Positions 1 to 9,963 of a DNA stretch of 64,000 nt are shown piece after piece; within the stretch, counting starts at the first letter, position 1; each line of letters opens with the position of its first letter. The notes under the pieces are model-generated. The model was given only the letters and a program-made list of their open reading frames with translations. It did not search any database and had not been told where the DNA came from. Origin of the DNA: Cordia subcordata. Taxonomy: Eukaryota; Streptophyta; Magnoliopsida; Boraginales; Cordiaceae. The translations under genes and the position numbers were made by a program. The stretch is from assembly GCA_028554755.1 (NCBI GenBank), contig JAPTOF010000015.1:4030001-4094000 (forward strand), in the 5' to 3' direction.

Positions 1-313
1 TTCAACAAACCTACATCTTCAGCAAATCAGCCATAATCCTAGAAAGTCTACTAAAAACAAAAGCAAAAAGCACAACTAATAAAGGTGAACAAGCTAACAA
101 GCTAAATATTGAAAATAGACTTAAAGCTAAAAAGAAAATAAAAAGGAAGATAGATAGGCAAGTACCAAAGTAAGATAACATAAACAAGAAGCAAGATAAT
201 CAAAACTAAGCAAACTATAAAGAAAAAGCAAGGAAAACAAATAAAGCAACTACTAAAACACACAAGCAAAGAACGTAAACAATCATGTCTCCCTAGTAAT
301 AGCGCCAAGAACT
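1..313 (-). mobile_element. Element O: 5' leader, truncated by the left window edge
   Basis: This is the part of a minus-strand Athila-like element that lies between its 5' LTR and gag. It matches the leaders of element A (about 8830-9071) and element B (about 22195-22443), including a shared stretch around 32-60 and the same A-rich plus strand. The sense strand is T-rich, so it gives long hydrophobic reading frames that look like low-complexity artefacts. The rest of O, including gag-pol and the 3' LTR, would lie left of the window. Confidence 0.75.
290..307 (-). promoter_or_regulatory. Primer-binding site of element O (tRNA-Asp type, decayed)
   Basis: The site sits six bases inside the LTR boundary, at the same offset as in A, B and C. 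It differs from the A copy at a few positions: GGCGCC has become AGCGCC on the plus strand and the CCAGGG end is altered. The family pattern complements the 3' end of plant tRNA-Asp, the primer type associated with Athila-lineage elements. Confidence 0.7.
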
Positions 314-808
314 TGATGTGCCTTTTTGGTGCAAGCCCTAAAAGACCCATAAGTGTACGAATCGTGCAGAATAGTGTGTACAAGTGTGGGTGTTAAACCA
401 CAGGAAGGCATGAATTAAGGAAGAAATTCTATGCTAGTGTGCTCGAGAAGAAGCCTAACAAGGAACTACAACTAAACATCTTTTTGAGATTTTAGACTTT
501 AGGGAGCAATGAGAGAGAATTAAAGGCTACACTATAAGTGCTAGAAAGGAAAAAAAACAACAACTAGGCTAATCTAGGAGATTAAAACAATGGGAAGGTG
601 ATAGGGTGACCTACACTTGTGAACGAGTGACTTTCTACTTCTTTGCTATGGGATTCGGGGATTGGCTTACTAAATATGGCTTCTAATACTAAAAAACTAA
701 CAAGTGCCTTAATTGCACCCTAGGACTTAGAGCTATGGTGTGGCCCTTATGTACCTAAGGCCATAAAAGAGACTAAAGAATTATTTAGATGTCCTAGAAT
801 GATCCCAC
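314..808 (-). repeat. Element O 5' LTR, first part
   Basis: The LTR begins with TGATGT directly after the primer site and is interrupted at 808 by element A. It resumes at 9969. The last five bases here, CCCAC at 804-808, are repeated at 9964-9968 as A's target-site duplication. Joined across A, the O LTR would be about 1.86 kb, similar to the B LTRs. It contains no coding sequence. Confidence 0.85.
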
Positions 809-1670
809 TGATGTACGTCTTTGAGTGGAAGCTCTAAAGACCCATAAGCGCATGGATCGATACAGTATAGTTTATGCCATGTGTGTTCTATAATGTGCCT
901 AAAAATAAGAAATCTAAACTATCTATTTTTGGTATTTTGGATTTTTGAATGGTCGGGAGCTCTAACTAAAACGAATTAAACTAAACTATGGAATTGGGAA
1001 AAGAGGGGAACAAGCTAATCTAGAGGAACTAACAAATAGAAAGCTGTTAGGGTAAAGACTAGGGTTAACTGTGTGTGTGTGTGTGTTGGGTGTGTAAAGA
1101 TCTTCTCCCCAAAAAAATTGTCAAAAAGCTCTTTCTTTTAAGTATGAAAATCAGGCTTTTATATCAGCTCTTTACGCTCTGCCAGTAGACCGGGTCGACC
1201 ATGCCAGTCGACTAGCTTTTTCTCTTAGCTCGACCGATTTTTTTGGTGATGCTCTCTGGATTGGCCAGTCTACCTAGCCGGTCGACTGGCTTTGGAGGGG
1301 TAGTCGTCCGGCTATTTTTGGCACCTCTCTGGAGTGGCCAGTCGACCGGCTCCTTCGTCTTCGTCGTCCGGCTGACTTTTTTCCTCCATTCTTTGTCTTT
1401 CTGGCCTCCGACCTTCTCCTTTTTACTCGTACATCTCCCATCTTTATCACCTATCATCTCCCAATTTCGATCTTAACCCAAAGTTCACCTAAATCATTGA
1501 AAACAAGCAATTAGTATAGCAATTTGTCTTTTAAACTCAATATGTACATTTGTTTACGCTTAAGCCTATTCTTATCAAAAGTACTACACTAATGCATCTT
1601 TTTGAGCACTTAATATTTCTTAAACATAGGTAAATTACAATGCAAACACACACAAAAACACAACACATTA
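809..1670 (-). repeat. Element A 3' LTR
   Basis: It runs from TGATGTAC to ACACATTA, the last bases being a decayed form of the CATCA end seen in the 5' copy. It closely resembles 9072-9963. It contains a minus-strand TATA-like sequence near 1155-1165 and, just upstream of that in element sense (about 1180-1360), a cluster of GGTCGAC-like motifs. It has a GT microsatellite near 1070-1090. Confidence 0.9.
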
Positions 1671-1708
1671 ACACCCCCAAACCTTCTCCTTGCTTGTTCT
1701 CAAGCAAG
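1671..1708 (-). promoter_or_regulatory. Element A terminal polypurine tract with adjacent hairpin
   Basis: On the minus strand a GGTTTGGGGGTGT tract abuts the 3' LTR and would prime plus-strand DNA synthesis. Directly upstream in element sense (plus 1689-1708) is a perfect 8-bp inverted repeat, CTTGCTTG and CAAGCAAG, with a 4-base loop. The same pairing recurs in elements B, C, D, E and G. Confidence 0.8.
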
Positions 1709-3073
1709 CCCAATCTTAAATTTATCTCTAAAGCCGATGCAATGGATTGCCCAAAGGATTGACTCGCTACCAAGGTTAGTCTAAGAAGCATGAAGGAGGC
1801 ATTCCTATTGTGGAGAGATCTCCAAATCTCTTTGGATCCCCCCTCTACTCATAAGGGGTCTCATTCGTCGTGGGAATTTCCCAAGTAACCAATCCACCAC
1901 AAGCCTAGGATTCTAACTCACGTACTTGGGATGTTGATATTTCGTGCTCCCTCAACTAACACAGCCTCCCCAATATGCACCAGGCCTCAAAGACAAGAAG
2001 AGAGAATATACAAACACAATGGCTTATAAAAAGCGTTATTCACGTATCTACAAAGATGATAACTTGTGCTAAGTTGACATTGTGTCACTCATGCACTTAT
2101 TCACTAACTTTTGGGTGCCTTTGGCTTTTTCTCTTTTTCACTTCATTTTCATTTTCTTTTTATATTTTGCACCTTTTTTCCTTTTTCAATTTTTTTGGAT
2201 TTTTCATGCTTTCTATTATATTTACAAAAAGAAAGAAAAAGAAAGTCTTAGGCACATAAAAAAGAACCAATCAAGGAAGGGGCACTCACATCAACAACCC
2301 TTTTCCAACACTCTTTTCTACCAAGCTATGGGGTGGCTATAAGGGTTATTCTTTCAAGGTTCTCACTCCCCACAACTTTGAAGGGCATCCCCTCTAAGAC
2401 TTAGTTTTCAAACCACTCTATTCATTTCCCAACAATGCATCTCAACTTCATAAATCAATAGAGTCAATCATAAAAGCCAACATAATGATCAATAAAGAAA
2501 TAAATGACTCTACATGCATCAAAATTGAAAATTTTTTACCATTTTGAAGCGCATAATGCAATCTACCCTAAGCAAGATATATAACAAGAAAACCAAACTC
2601 CCACACCCCCAAACCTAAACTTTGCTTGTCTTTAAGCAAAAAGATCAAAACACAAAAATAAGCAAATTGTCGTTACAAAACAAGTAAGGGTGGTGGGGAT
2701 AAAGTATAAACATGGGGAACAAGTGGAGAAAGGATAGATACAACCTTGCATTTTCTTCAAAGTTTTCCATGCCAATAATAAATCACCACACTACTAATCC
2801 TATGACTTATAATTCATAAACACTCACAAAGAAAACAAGATTAGTAGCATTGCCTATGCATGCTTGCATTGGCATGTGCAATAATGAGCAATGTTGTATC
2901 TTATGGGACAAAGGATCGGGATTCAACACTTTGGTTTGGGTGCAAGAAAGATAAAAGAAAGAAAATAAAAAGAAAAGAAAGTGAAACAAATGCAAAACTA
3001 TGAAATTAAACCTAGGTTGCCTCCTAGTAGTGCTAACCATCATACCGTCAGCCAGCCAAACACCAACCCATGT
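1709..3073 (-). other. Element A post-pol noncoding region
   Basis: About 1.36 kb lies between the integrase stop and the terminal polypurine tract, with no credible ORF. It includes an A-rich tract on the sense strand (plus 2105-2250 is T-rich then A-rich), a conserved block around 2262-2340 and a second polypurine tract with hairpin at 2603-2640. The blocks are shared with B, C, D, E, F and G, including elements that have unrelated coding regions. Nothing here resembles an envelope gene. Confidence 0.7.
2603..2640 (-). promoter_or_regulatory. Element A internal second polypurine tract and hairpin
   Basis: The plus strand shows ACACCCCCAAACCT followed by TTTGCTT (2621-2627) and AAGCAAA (2634-2640), a 7-bp stem. 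This repeats the terminal polypurine module about 0.93 kb further inside. Similar internal copies lie near 16109 (B), 28054 (C), 39680 (E), 46700 (D) and 49939 (F). Confidence 0.6.
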
Positions 3074-4300
3074 TCAACTTCCATAGATAGGGTCCTGAAG
3101 CACTAAAGCCTTCACACGAGCCATGCTCGGATCATATGCGTGCTTCAGGCATTGCCCATTCACTGTTAACTCTCGGCCATTCTTCAAGTCTTTAATCTTG
3201 ACGGCTCCGGAAGGATAGGCTGGCATCACCTCATATGGACCATCCTATCTTGTCTTAAGCTTACCTGGAAAGAGTTTCAATCGTGAGTTAAACAATTAAA
3301 CCTTAACGGAGGGAGGAATGATTTCTTAATAATGTGTTTATCATTAATTCTCTTCATCCTATCCTTATAAAGCTTGGCGTTCTCATACGCCTCAAATCTA
3401 AGCTCGTCCAACTCCACTAGGTCTAGCTTTCTTTTCTCACCCGCTCTTGCCAAGTCAAAATTTAGGGCTTCGATTGCCCAATAAGCTCTATGCTCTAGTT
3501 CTACCGGCAAGTGACAAGCTTTACCATAAACCAATCTATACAGAGACATATCAATGGGAGTCTTAAAGGCTGTACGGTAGGCCCACAAAGCATCATTTGG
3601 CCTAATTGACCAATCTCTTCTATTGGGCCTAACCGTTTTCTCTAAAATGGGCTTGATCTCCCTATTGGACACATTTACTTGTCCACTAGTTTATGGGTGA
3701 TAAGGAGTAGCTACCTTGTGGGTGACTGAATATCTTCTCAACAGGGCCTCTAAAGTCCTATGGTGAAAATGCAAACCCCCATCGCTAATTAAGACCCTAG
3801 GGACTCCGAATCTACAGAAAAATGTTCTCCTTAATGAACTTAACCACTACGCTATGGTCATTAATGCGTGTGGGAATTGCTTCAACCCATTTGGACACAT
3901 AATCAACGGCCACTAAAATGTATTGGTACCCAAAGGAAGGTGGAAATGGACCCATGAAATCTATACCCCAAACATCAAACGATTCACGAGGAAAAATAGG
4001 GGATAAAGGCATCATGTTTCTCCTAGAGATAGACCCAGATTGTTGACATCTAAAACACTTCTTACAATATTCTTGGGCATCCCTAAAGAGAGTAGGCCAA
4101 AATAATCCACATTGCAAGATCTTCGCGGCGGTCTTCTTCCCATTAAAATGACCCCCATACCCCTCATTATGACACATGCTCCATTCTCAAACTCATCCTC
4201 CGGTACATATCGGTGAATCATTTGATATGTACACACTTTAGAAAGATAGGGCTCCTTCCAAAAGAAATGCCTAACTTTTACTAGGAACCTATCTTTTTCT
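3074..4300 (-). pseudogene. Element A integrase (broken)
   Basis: This is the integrase domain, which would insert element cDNA into the genome. The N-terminal HHCC zinc motif is visible: MCH and GGH, then CKKC, at about 4060-4177. The core follows with WGIDFMGPFPP at about 3940-3980. Its downstream part (3277-3672) reads as a typical gypsy integrase C-terminal region ending at LQDPIYGS near 3074. The frame slips at about 4175 and slips back near 3812, where an extra T appears compared with B. There is a stop within the PYHP-TSGQ segment (about 3690) and another indel near 3300. It is clearly nonfunctional. Confidence 0.85.
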
Positions 4301-4359
4301 CTCTTCTCCCAATGGGAAGGAAAGCGCCCTGTGGCAAGATAGTTAATTATGTGAGCAAA

Positions 4360-5118
4360 TCAAGGTGTGTGATGAGAGATGGCAAACAATTGCTCGTCGG
4401 GAAATGAATCATGAAAAGGGGAGGGTTCACTAGAAGACTCACGAACAAGATCGAAAAGATGATCTGCAACTAAATTTTCTCTACCCTTCTTGTCTCGGAT
4501 TTCAATGTTGAACTCTTGAAGGAGGAGCAACCACCTAATCAAGCGGGGTTTAGACTCTTTCTTAGACAACAAATACTTCAATGCCACATGATCGATGTAG
4601 AAAATCACCTTGGATCCTAGGATGTATGACCTAAACTTGTCAAAGGAGAAGACTATTGTTAGAAGTTCTTTTTTCGTAGTGGTACAATTCTTTTGTGCTT
4701 CATCAAGAGTCTTGCTAGCATAGTACACAACATGGGGCAACTTATCCTTCCTTTGACCTAAAACAACTCCTATCGCATAATTGGATGCATAACACATAAC
4801 CTCAAATAGGAGACTGTAGTTAGGTGGCTGGATAATTAGGGATATGGACAATAAGGATTTAAGCCTATTGAAAGCTCTAACACATTCATCATTAAAGTCG
4901 AAAGGGACATCTTGTGCTATAAGCCTAGACAAGGGACGTGCAATGTGATTAAAATCCTTAATGAACCTACAGTAGAATCCTGCATGCCTTAGAAAAGATC
5001 TAACATCCTTGACATACTTAGGGACAGGTAACTTTTCAATCAACTCTACCTTAGCCGAGTCAACTTGAATTCCACTAGATGAGACAACATGACCCAACAC
5101 TATCCCTCGTTGCACCAT
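4360..5118 (-). pseudogene. Element A RT thumb and RNase H
   Basis: A 252-codon open stretch covers the end of reverse transcriptase ([14 protein letters not shown], then the [13 protein letters not shown] region) and RNase H ([31 protein letters not shown], then [11 protein letters not shown]). The usual first catalytic Asp of RNase H in the CDAS context is replaced, since the sequence reads CYAS. It lies in the same frame as the RT segment 5170-5484 and is separated from it by two stop codons. In an active element it would degrade the RNA strand during cDNA synthesis. Confidence 0.85.
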
Positions 5119-5665
5119 GAAGTGAGATTTCTCCTAACTTAACACTAGATTCTTCTTCACACATCGGTCTCAGACTAAAGAGAGATGACTCAAGCACTCA
5201 TCAAAGCTATCTCTAAAGACTGAGAAATCACCCATGAAAATCTGTAAATGCCTCTCAATCATGTCACTAAAAATGGCCATCATACATCTCTGAAAAGTCG
5301 CTAGGGCATTACAAAGACCGAAGGGCACTCTCTTATAGGCAAAAGTGCCACAGGGACAAGTAAAGGTGGTCTTCTCCTGGTCTTCGGGAAACACGGGGAT
5401 TTGATTATAACCCGAACAACCATCTAGAAAGCAATAGTAGCTATGCCTAACTACTCTATCTAAGATCTGGTCTAGAAAAGGCAATGGGAAATGATCCTTC
5501 CTAGTTTTGGGGTTGAGCTTCCTATAATCAATACAAACTCTCCACCCTGTAGGAGTACATGTAGGGATAAGCTCTCCTCTTTCATTCTCAACAACCGTGA
5601 TCCCAGACTTCTTAGGGACAACTTGGGCTGGGCTAAGCCACTTACTATTGGAGATCTAATAAATA
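5119..5665 (-). pseudogene. Element A reverse transcriptase palm and fingers (broken)
   Basis: Read in one frame, the segment contains VCIDYRKLNPKTRKDHFPLP, then PFLDQILD, FGLCNA and the active-site box. That box reads FMGDF here, where element B has FMDDF, so one catalytic Asp is Gly. A stop codon lies at about 5657 and two more lie between 5119 and 5165. Upstream sequence (about 5665-5960) continues in the same frame as the usual pre-RT linker. Confidence 0.85.
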
Positions 5666-6270
5666 ATGTCTGCATCTAAAAGCTTAATGATCTCTTTCTT
5701 AACTACTTCGCTCATGTGTGGGTTTAGCCTCTTTTGCATCTCCCTAGAAGGAATGGCTCCATCCTTAAGGTGAATACAATGCATGCAAACCGAAGGGTCT
5801 ATATCTCTCAAATCATCAATTTTCCACCCTATAGCCTTCCTATGCTTTCTAAGGACCTCTAAGAGACGCTTCTCATGCTCACTAGAAAGATTGGAAGCTT
5901 TGATAACCAGAAGGGTTTCACTAGGGCCTAGGAATGCATACTTCGAATGATTTGAAAGGGGTTTAAGCTCTAAAGAAGGGCTAGGCTCACCAAGGGGGAC
6001 TTAACCTCAACATCATCAACGGGGACATCACTAGAAATGAGTCTAGAAGGATTAACCTCAAGTGAGTTATTAGTCAAATGGCTCTCAGTCAAGGAAGTAG
6101 AAGCTACACATTTACACTCTAAGGTCTTCAAATCAAAACTAGACATCAATTCCTCAAATTTCCTCAATTCTTCTCCATCGGTCATAGTCTTCTCTATAAG
6201 ATCCTCAACACAAAAATCAATCACATCCACCTTAAAGCACTCCTCTCCATCCTCTCCTCCTATACTAGCT
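5666..6270 (-). pseudogene. Element A linker between protease and RT
   Basis: This acidic, poorly structured spacer continues the polyprotein. It includes the LKPL and YAFLGPSE-like segment (about 5925-5975) that comes just before RT. The same segment is recognisable in element F, where the protein then diverges instead of entering RT. Stops and a frameshift interrupt it. No enzymatic motif is visible. Confidence 0.6.
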
Positions 6271-6957
6271 CTATTCACCTCCTCGGCAACCTTCACGGTG
6301 GACCTCAAATTCCCAAAATTTCATCTCTAATAACCCCGACCTACAATAGATAGTGGCATCTACGGTGGCAAGGAAGGGGTGACTTAGACGAATAGGTATA
6401 GAATGCCTAGAGTCATGTCCCGAATCCATATCTAACACTATGAAGTCAACAAGGTACACAAACTCACTTTCCTGGACCATAACATCCTCTATCACACCCC
6501 TGGGTCTACACTCGGACCTATTAGCTAGCTGAAGAGTAACATGTGTAGGGGATAACTCACATAAACCTAACTGCTGATAGATGGAGTAGGGAATGAGATT
6601 CACACTAGATCCTAAATCTAACACGGCGTGATCAATCTGGGTTTTTCGGATCCTACAAGGAATGGTGAAAGCTCCGAGGTCACTCATTTTGGCCGGAAGG
6701 CCCGAAGTATAAATACTACTCACCTTTTCCGTAAGCCTTACCTTCTTAGGAATGTACGATGACCTACGCTTCCTTGTATAAAGATCCTTAAAGAATTTAG
6801 AATAGGATGGGATGGAAAGGATTGCAACAGCCAAAGGAAGATTGACCTTAAGGCCTTTAAGATGCTCTAAAACCTTAAAGAACCTAGAATTCTCGCTAGG
6901 TGAAGGCCTCTCTAAGGTGGATGGAAAGAGAACTCTAGGCTCAACACCTCTAGACAC
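6271..6957 (-). pseudogene. Element A aspartic protease region
   Basis: A 228-codon open stretch. The retropepsin motif LDLGSSVNLIP (about 6590-6625) keeps the catalytic Asp, followed by the ILLGRPFLAT-like stretch, here changed to IRLSHPFLAT. The N-terminal half (SYSKFFKDL, then PKKVRLTEKVSS) is the usual lead-in between gag and protease in this group. The enzyme would cleave the gag-pol polyprotein. The segment is the best-preserved part of A. Confidence 0.85.
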
Positions 6958-7139
6958 ATGAGAATCATCAATAGGCTCTTTTCCCTACTGATGTGGGCGG
7001 GAAGTATTACTCCCTCCATGGTCTCTAATGGGCTCATCTCTCTTAACAGGACCCTCTCTAGAATTTCCCTCAACAGGGCTACAATGTGATGTTCTAGACT
7101 TAAAAGGACCATTAGGTGCAGGCACTGCGAAGTCAACTC

Positions 7140-8787
7140 TTACCCTATTATCCGCTACTTAACCGCTCCTAAGAATGGTGGCAGCCCTAGCCAGGGCCTA
7201 AAGGGGATAAGTGGTATCGGTGGAGGAACATGACAAGACTCTAGGGTTTACCTTTGACTGAGAAGGCAATTTCCCGGGGTCTCTAGCGCTCAACTGACTA
7301 GCAATCTGTCCTAACTGTGCCTCAAACCTAACCAATTGCTGCCTATTTTCTGCCAATTCCTATTGGTGGTTATGAATGAACTACATTATCTTCATCATGT
7401 CATTACTAGGAGGTTGGCTACTAGAGGGAGCAGGCAAAGCCTGAGGTTGAGGAGCACTAGTGAGACGGGACTGATTAAGATGATAGAAACCTAGGTGATA
7501 TTTAGGACGGGGTCGCTGCTGAGGTGGAACCTGAGGATGTGAACTAGGGACATGCTGACCTTGTCTCCATGAAAATTTCAGGTTGTCTCTCTAACCCAGA
7601 TTATATGTGTTCGAGTACGGGTTGTACTCACGAGAATAACCTTGAGTAGCACACACTTGCTCTTTCATGAATTCAGGAAATTGAGATGCTAGAGGGCAAG
7701 TTGTGATCTCATGAGTTGACTCGGAACACAATCCACAAACTTCAACAACTAAAGGGGCGGAGGAAGAACCTATAGAACTAGTCCTATGACCTTAGGATGA
7801 AATGGACAAAGAAATGAATTGATCTAGCTTATTTGTCAAAGCCTCAATCTTAGCAGGTATATCTAAAGAAACTCCAACCTCACTAACATTTCTGTTGTTG
7901 CCTTCTTGATTAGACCTTTCCATTGAAAACTTTTGAAAAGAATTTTCAGCCATCATTTCTATTTTCTCCCATACGTCGGTTGGTCTTAAAAGATAGAAGC
8001 CACCACCGAAGGCAGCATTGACCATCATCCTATTTTGTTCATTTAAGCCTCAAAAGAAGTATTGCATTAGGTCATGATTACCGTACCCGTGGTGTGGACA
8101 TTGTCTAAGAAGATCCTTGAACCTCTCCCAAGCCTCATGAAAGAATTCTAGGTCATGTTGGGAGAAACTCAAAATGGCGGTCCTAAGGTTGGCCATCTTG
8201 GCCATGGAATAAAATTTTTAAAAAAACTTAGATTGAAGCTCAGCCCATGTAGTAATGCAACTGTTAGGTAAGGAATGCAACCAAGTCCTAGCCTTGTCCT
8301 TAAGAGAGAAAGGAAACAATCTTAGACGTATGACCTCTTGGGAGACATTGGGGACATGGAGAGTGAATCTTATGTCAACAAAATTAGTGATATGATCTAG
8401 AGGACTCTCATTGCTTCTCCTGTAGAAGGAGGAAAACATGGCCAACATATTAGGCTTAATCTCGAAGTTTGTCTCCCCCAAACCCAAAATATGGATAGCC
8501 AAATTAGGCTCAAAGGCTTCAGGAAGAAAGAATTGCCTAAGAGTGGGTTCCTCATCTATGGATGGATCTTGTCTACGGGACTCTCATCTAAAATGATCTT
8601 GGGCTTGATGCCCAAGGTGATCATGAGATGGAATGGAATTCATTAGGGAATTGAGAGGATTAGAAGGATGATTGGGTTCAGCCATCTCCTTAAGAAAATC
8701 TCTTAAATTCCTAAAATGTCTAGCAATTCTATTAGGTTCGGGATTAAGAGGAACTAGGGGATTTCTAAAGGATCTCCTACCAAGCAT
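7140..8787 (-). pseudogene. Element A gag (broken)
   Basis: This is the nucleocapsid and capsid precursor. The start chosen is the ATG at 8787, beginning MLGRRSFRNP, the first ATG after the leader and conserved in position in F. The capsid-like domain includes RLRLFPFSLKDKARTWLHSL (about 8260-8340), typical of plant Ty3/gypsy gag, then a tract with FYLLRPTDVWEKIEMMAENS near 7935-8010. A CCHC zinc knuckle (CGLCSESTHEITTC) lies at about 7695-7740. Downstream is a Pro/Gln-rich linker. Stops near 8580, 8215, 7790 and elsewhere break it, yet several pieces share one frame. Confidence 0.85.
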
Positions 8788-9071
8788 GCACAAACTATCC
8801 TAACTCCGGCCACTTCAACCCCCCAAAAACTTCAATATTCCTAAAACTATAGCAAATAGACCATAATCCTAGAAAGTCTACTAAAAACAAAGGCTAAAGC
8901 TGAAATAGATAAACAAAAACTAAAGAAAGATAATATGAACAATAAACAAGATAAATAAAAAAATAAACAAACTTTAAAGGAAAAGTAAGAAAAACAAATA
9001 ATCCAAACACCAAAACACACAAGCAGAAAAATGCAAATCACCGTGCCTCCCTGGCAATGGCGCCAAGAACT
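8788..9071 (-). other. Element A 5' leader with tRNA-Asp primer-binding site
   Basis: This is the untranslated leader between the 5' LTR and gag. The primer site at 9048-9065 reads on the minus strand as TGGCGCCATTGCCAGGGA and starts six bases after the LTR. The rest is T-rich in sense and gives a hydrophobic reading frame with no conserved motif, which I treat as low complexity. Confidence 0.8.
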
Positions 9072-9963
9072 TGATGTATGTCTTTGAGTGCAAGCTCTAA
9101 AGACCCACAAGCACACGGATCGATGTAGTGTAGTGTGCGTTAAAACGGGTGTCAAACCATAGGAAGGCTATGTTGTGAGATGGATTCTACATATGTGTTT
9201 TAGAATGTGCCTAAAAATAAGAAATCTAGACTACCTATTTTTAGGATTTTGGATTTTTGAATGATCAGGAGCTCTAACTAAAATGAATTAAACTAAACTA
9301 TAGAATTGGAAAAAGAGAGGAACAAGCTAATCTAGAGGAACTAACAAATAGAAAGGTGTTAAGGTGAAGATTAGGGTTAAGTGTCTGTGTATGTGTGTTG
9401 GGTGTGTAAAGATCCTCTCCCCAAAAAAATTGTCAAAAAGCTCTTTCTTTTAAGTCTGAAAATTAGGCTTTTATATCAGCTCTTTACGCTCTGCTGGTCG
9501 ACCAAGCCCATCGATCGGCTTCTTCTCTTAGCTCGACCAGCTTTTTTGGTGATGCTCTCTGGTCCACCTAGCCGGTCCACCGGCTTTGGAGGGGTGGTCG
9601 TCTGGCTATTTTTGGCATCTCTCTAGAGTGGCCAGTCGATCAGTTCCTTCTTCTTGGTCGTCGGGCTGACTTCTTTCCTCCATTCTTTGTCTTTTCGACC
9701 TCCGACCTTCTCCTTTTTACTTGTACATCTCCCATCTCTATCACCTATCATCGCCCATTCTCGATCTTAACCCAAAGTTCACCTAAATCATTGAAACAAG
9801 CAATTAGTGTAGCAATTTGTCTCTTAAACTCAATATGTACATTTGTTTACGCTTAAGCCTATTCTTATCAAAAGTACTACACCAATGCATCTTTTTGAGT
9901 ACTTAATACTTCTTAAACATAGGTAAATTACAATGCAAATACACACAAAAACACAACACATCA
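9072..9963 (-). repeat. Element A 5' LTR
   Basis: It runs from TGATGTATG to ACACATCA and matches 809-1670. A minus-strand TATA box lies at 9469-9475. Upstream of it in element sense (plus 9490-9650) is a run of GGTCGACC-like and ACCGGCT-like motifs. The following five bases, CCCAC, are the target duplication. Confidence 0.92.
9469..9475 (-). promoter_or_regulatory. TATA box in element A 5' LTR
   Basis: The minus strand reads GATATAAAAGCC, a good plant TATA context. It lies about 400 bases inside the LTR from the primer-site end, which is a plausible U3/R boundary. It is directly preceded in sense by the motif cluster described for this LTR. Confidence 0.6.

Larger units (their letters stand above)
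809..9963 (-). mobile_element. Element A: complete Athila-like Ty3/gypsy retrotransposon
   Basis: This is a full element of 9,155 bp read on the minus strand, with 3' LTR 809-1670, internal region 1671-9071 and 5' LTR 9072-9963. A perfect 5-bp target duplication CCCAC lies at 804-808 and 9964-9968. The PBS (9048-9065) fits tRNA-Asp and a polypurine tract abuts the 3' LTR. The internal order is gag, aspartic protease, RT, RNase H, integrase, typical of Ty3/gypsy; the primer type and gag style suggest the Athila lineage. It is inserted in the LTR of element O. Every domain is broken by stops or frameshifts, so it is not autonomous now. No clear envelope-like ORF was found between integrase and the 3' LTR. 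Confidence 0.92.

Noticed and set aside
1212..1457. Opposed open frames in the A LTR (1243-1476 plus and 1212-1457 minus)
   Set aside because: They overlap in antisense and run through the promoter motif array. The equivalent frame in the other LTR is broken.
1671..1708. CTTGCTTG inverted repeats as CRISPR-like repeats or intrinsic terminators
   Set aside because: They are single hairpins next to polypurine tracts in eukaryotic retroelements. There are no spacers, arrays or bacterial genes.
3074..8787. A and B as integrated pararetroviruses
   Set aside because: Both have paired LTRs, a target duplication and an integrase of the Ty3/gypsy type. There is no movement-protein or virus-type coat-protein ORF.
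8847..9155. Hydrophobic reading frames in the leaders of O, A and B (102-383, 8847-9155, 22192-22467) as possible membrane proteins
   Set aside because: The sense strand is T-rich low-complexity sequence, the residues are not conserved among the three copies, and the frames overlap the primer site and LTR edge.
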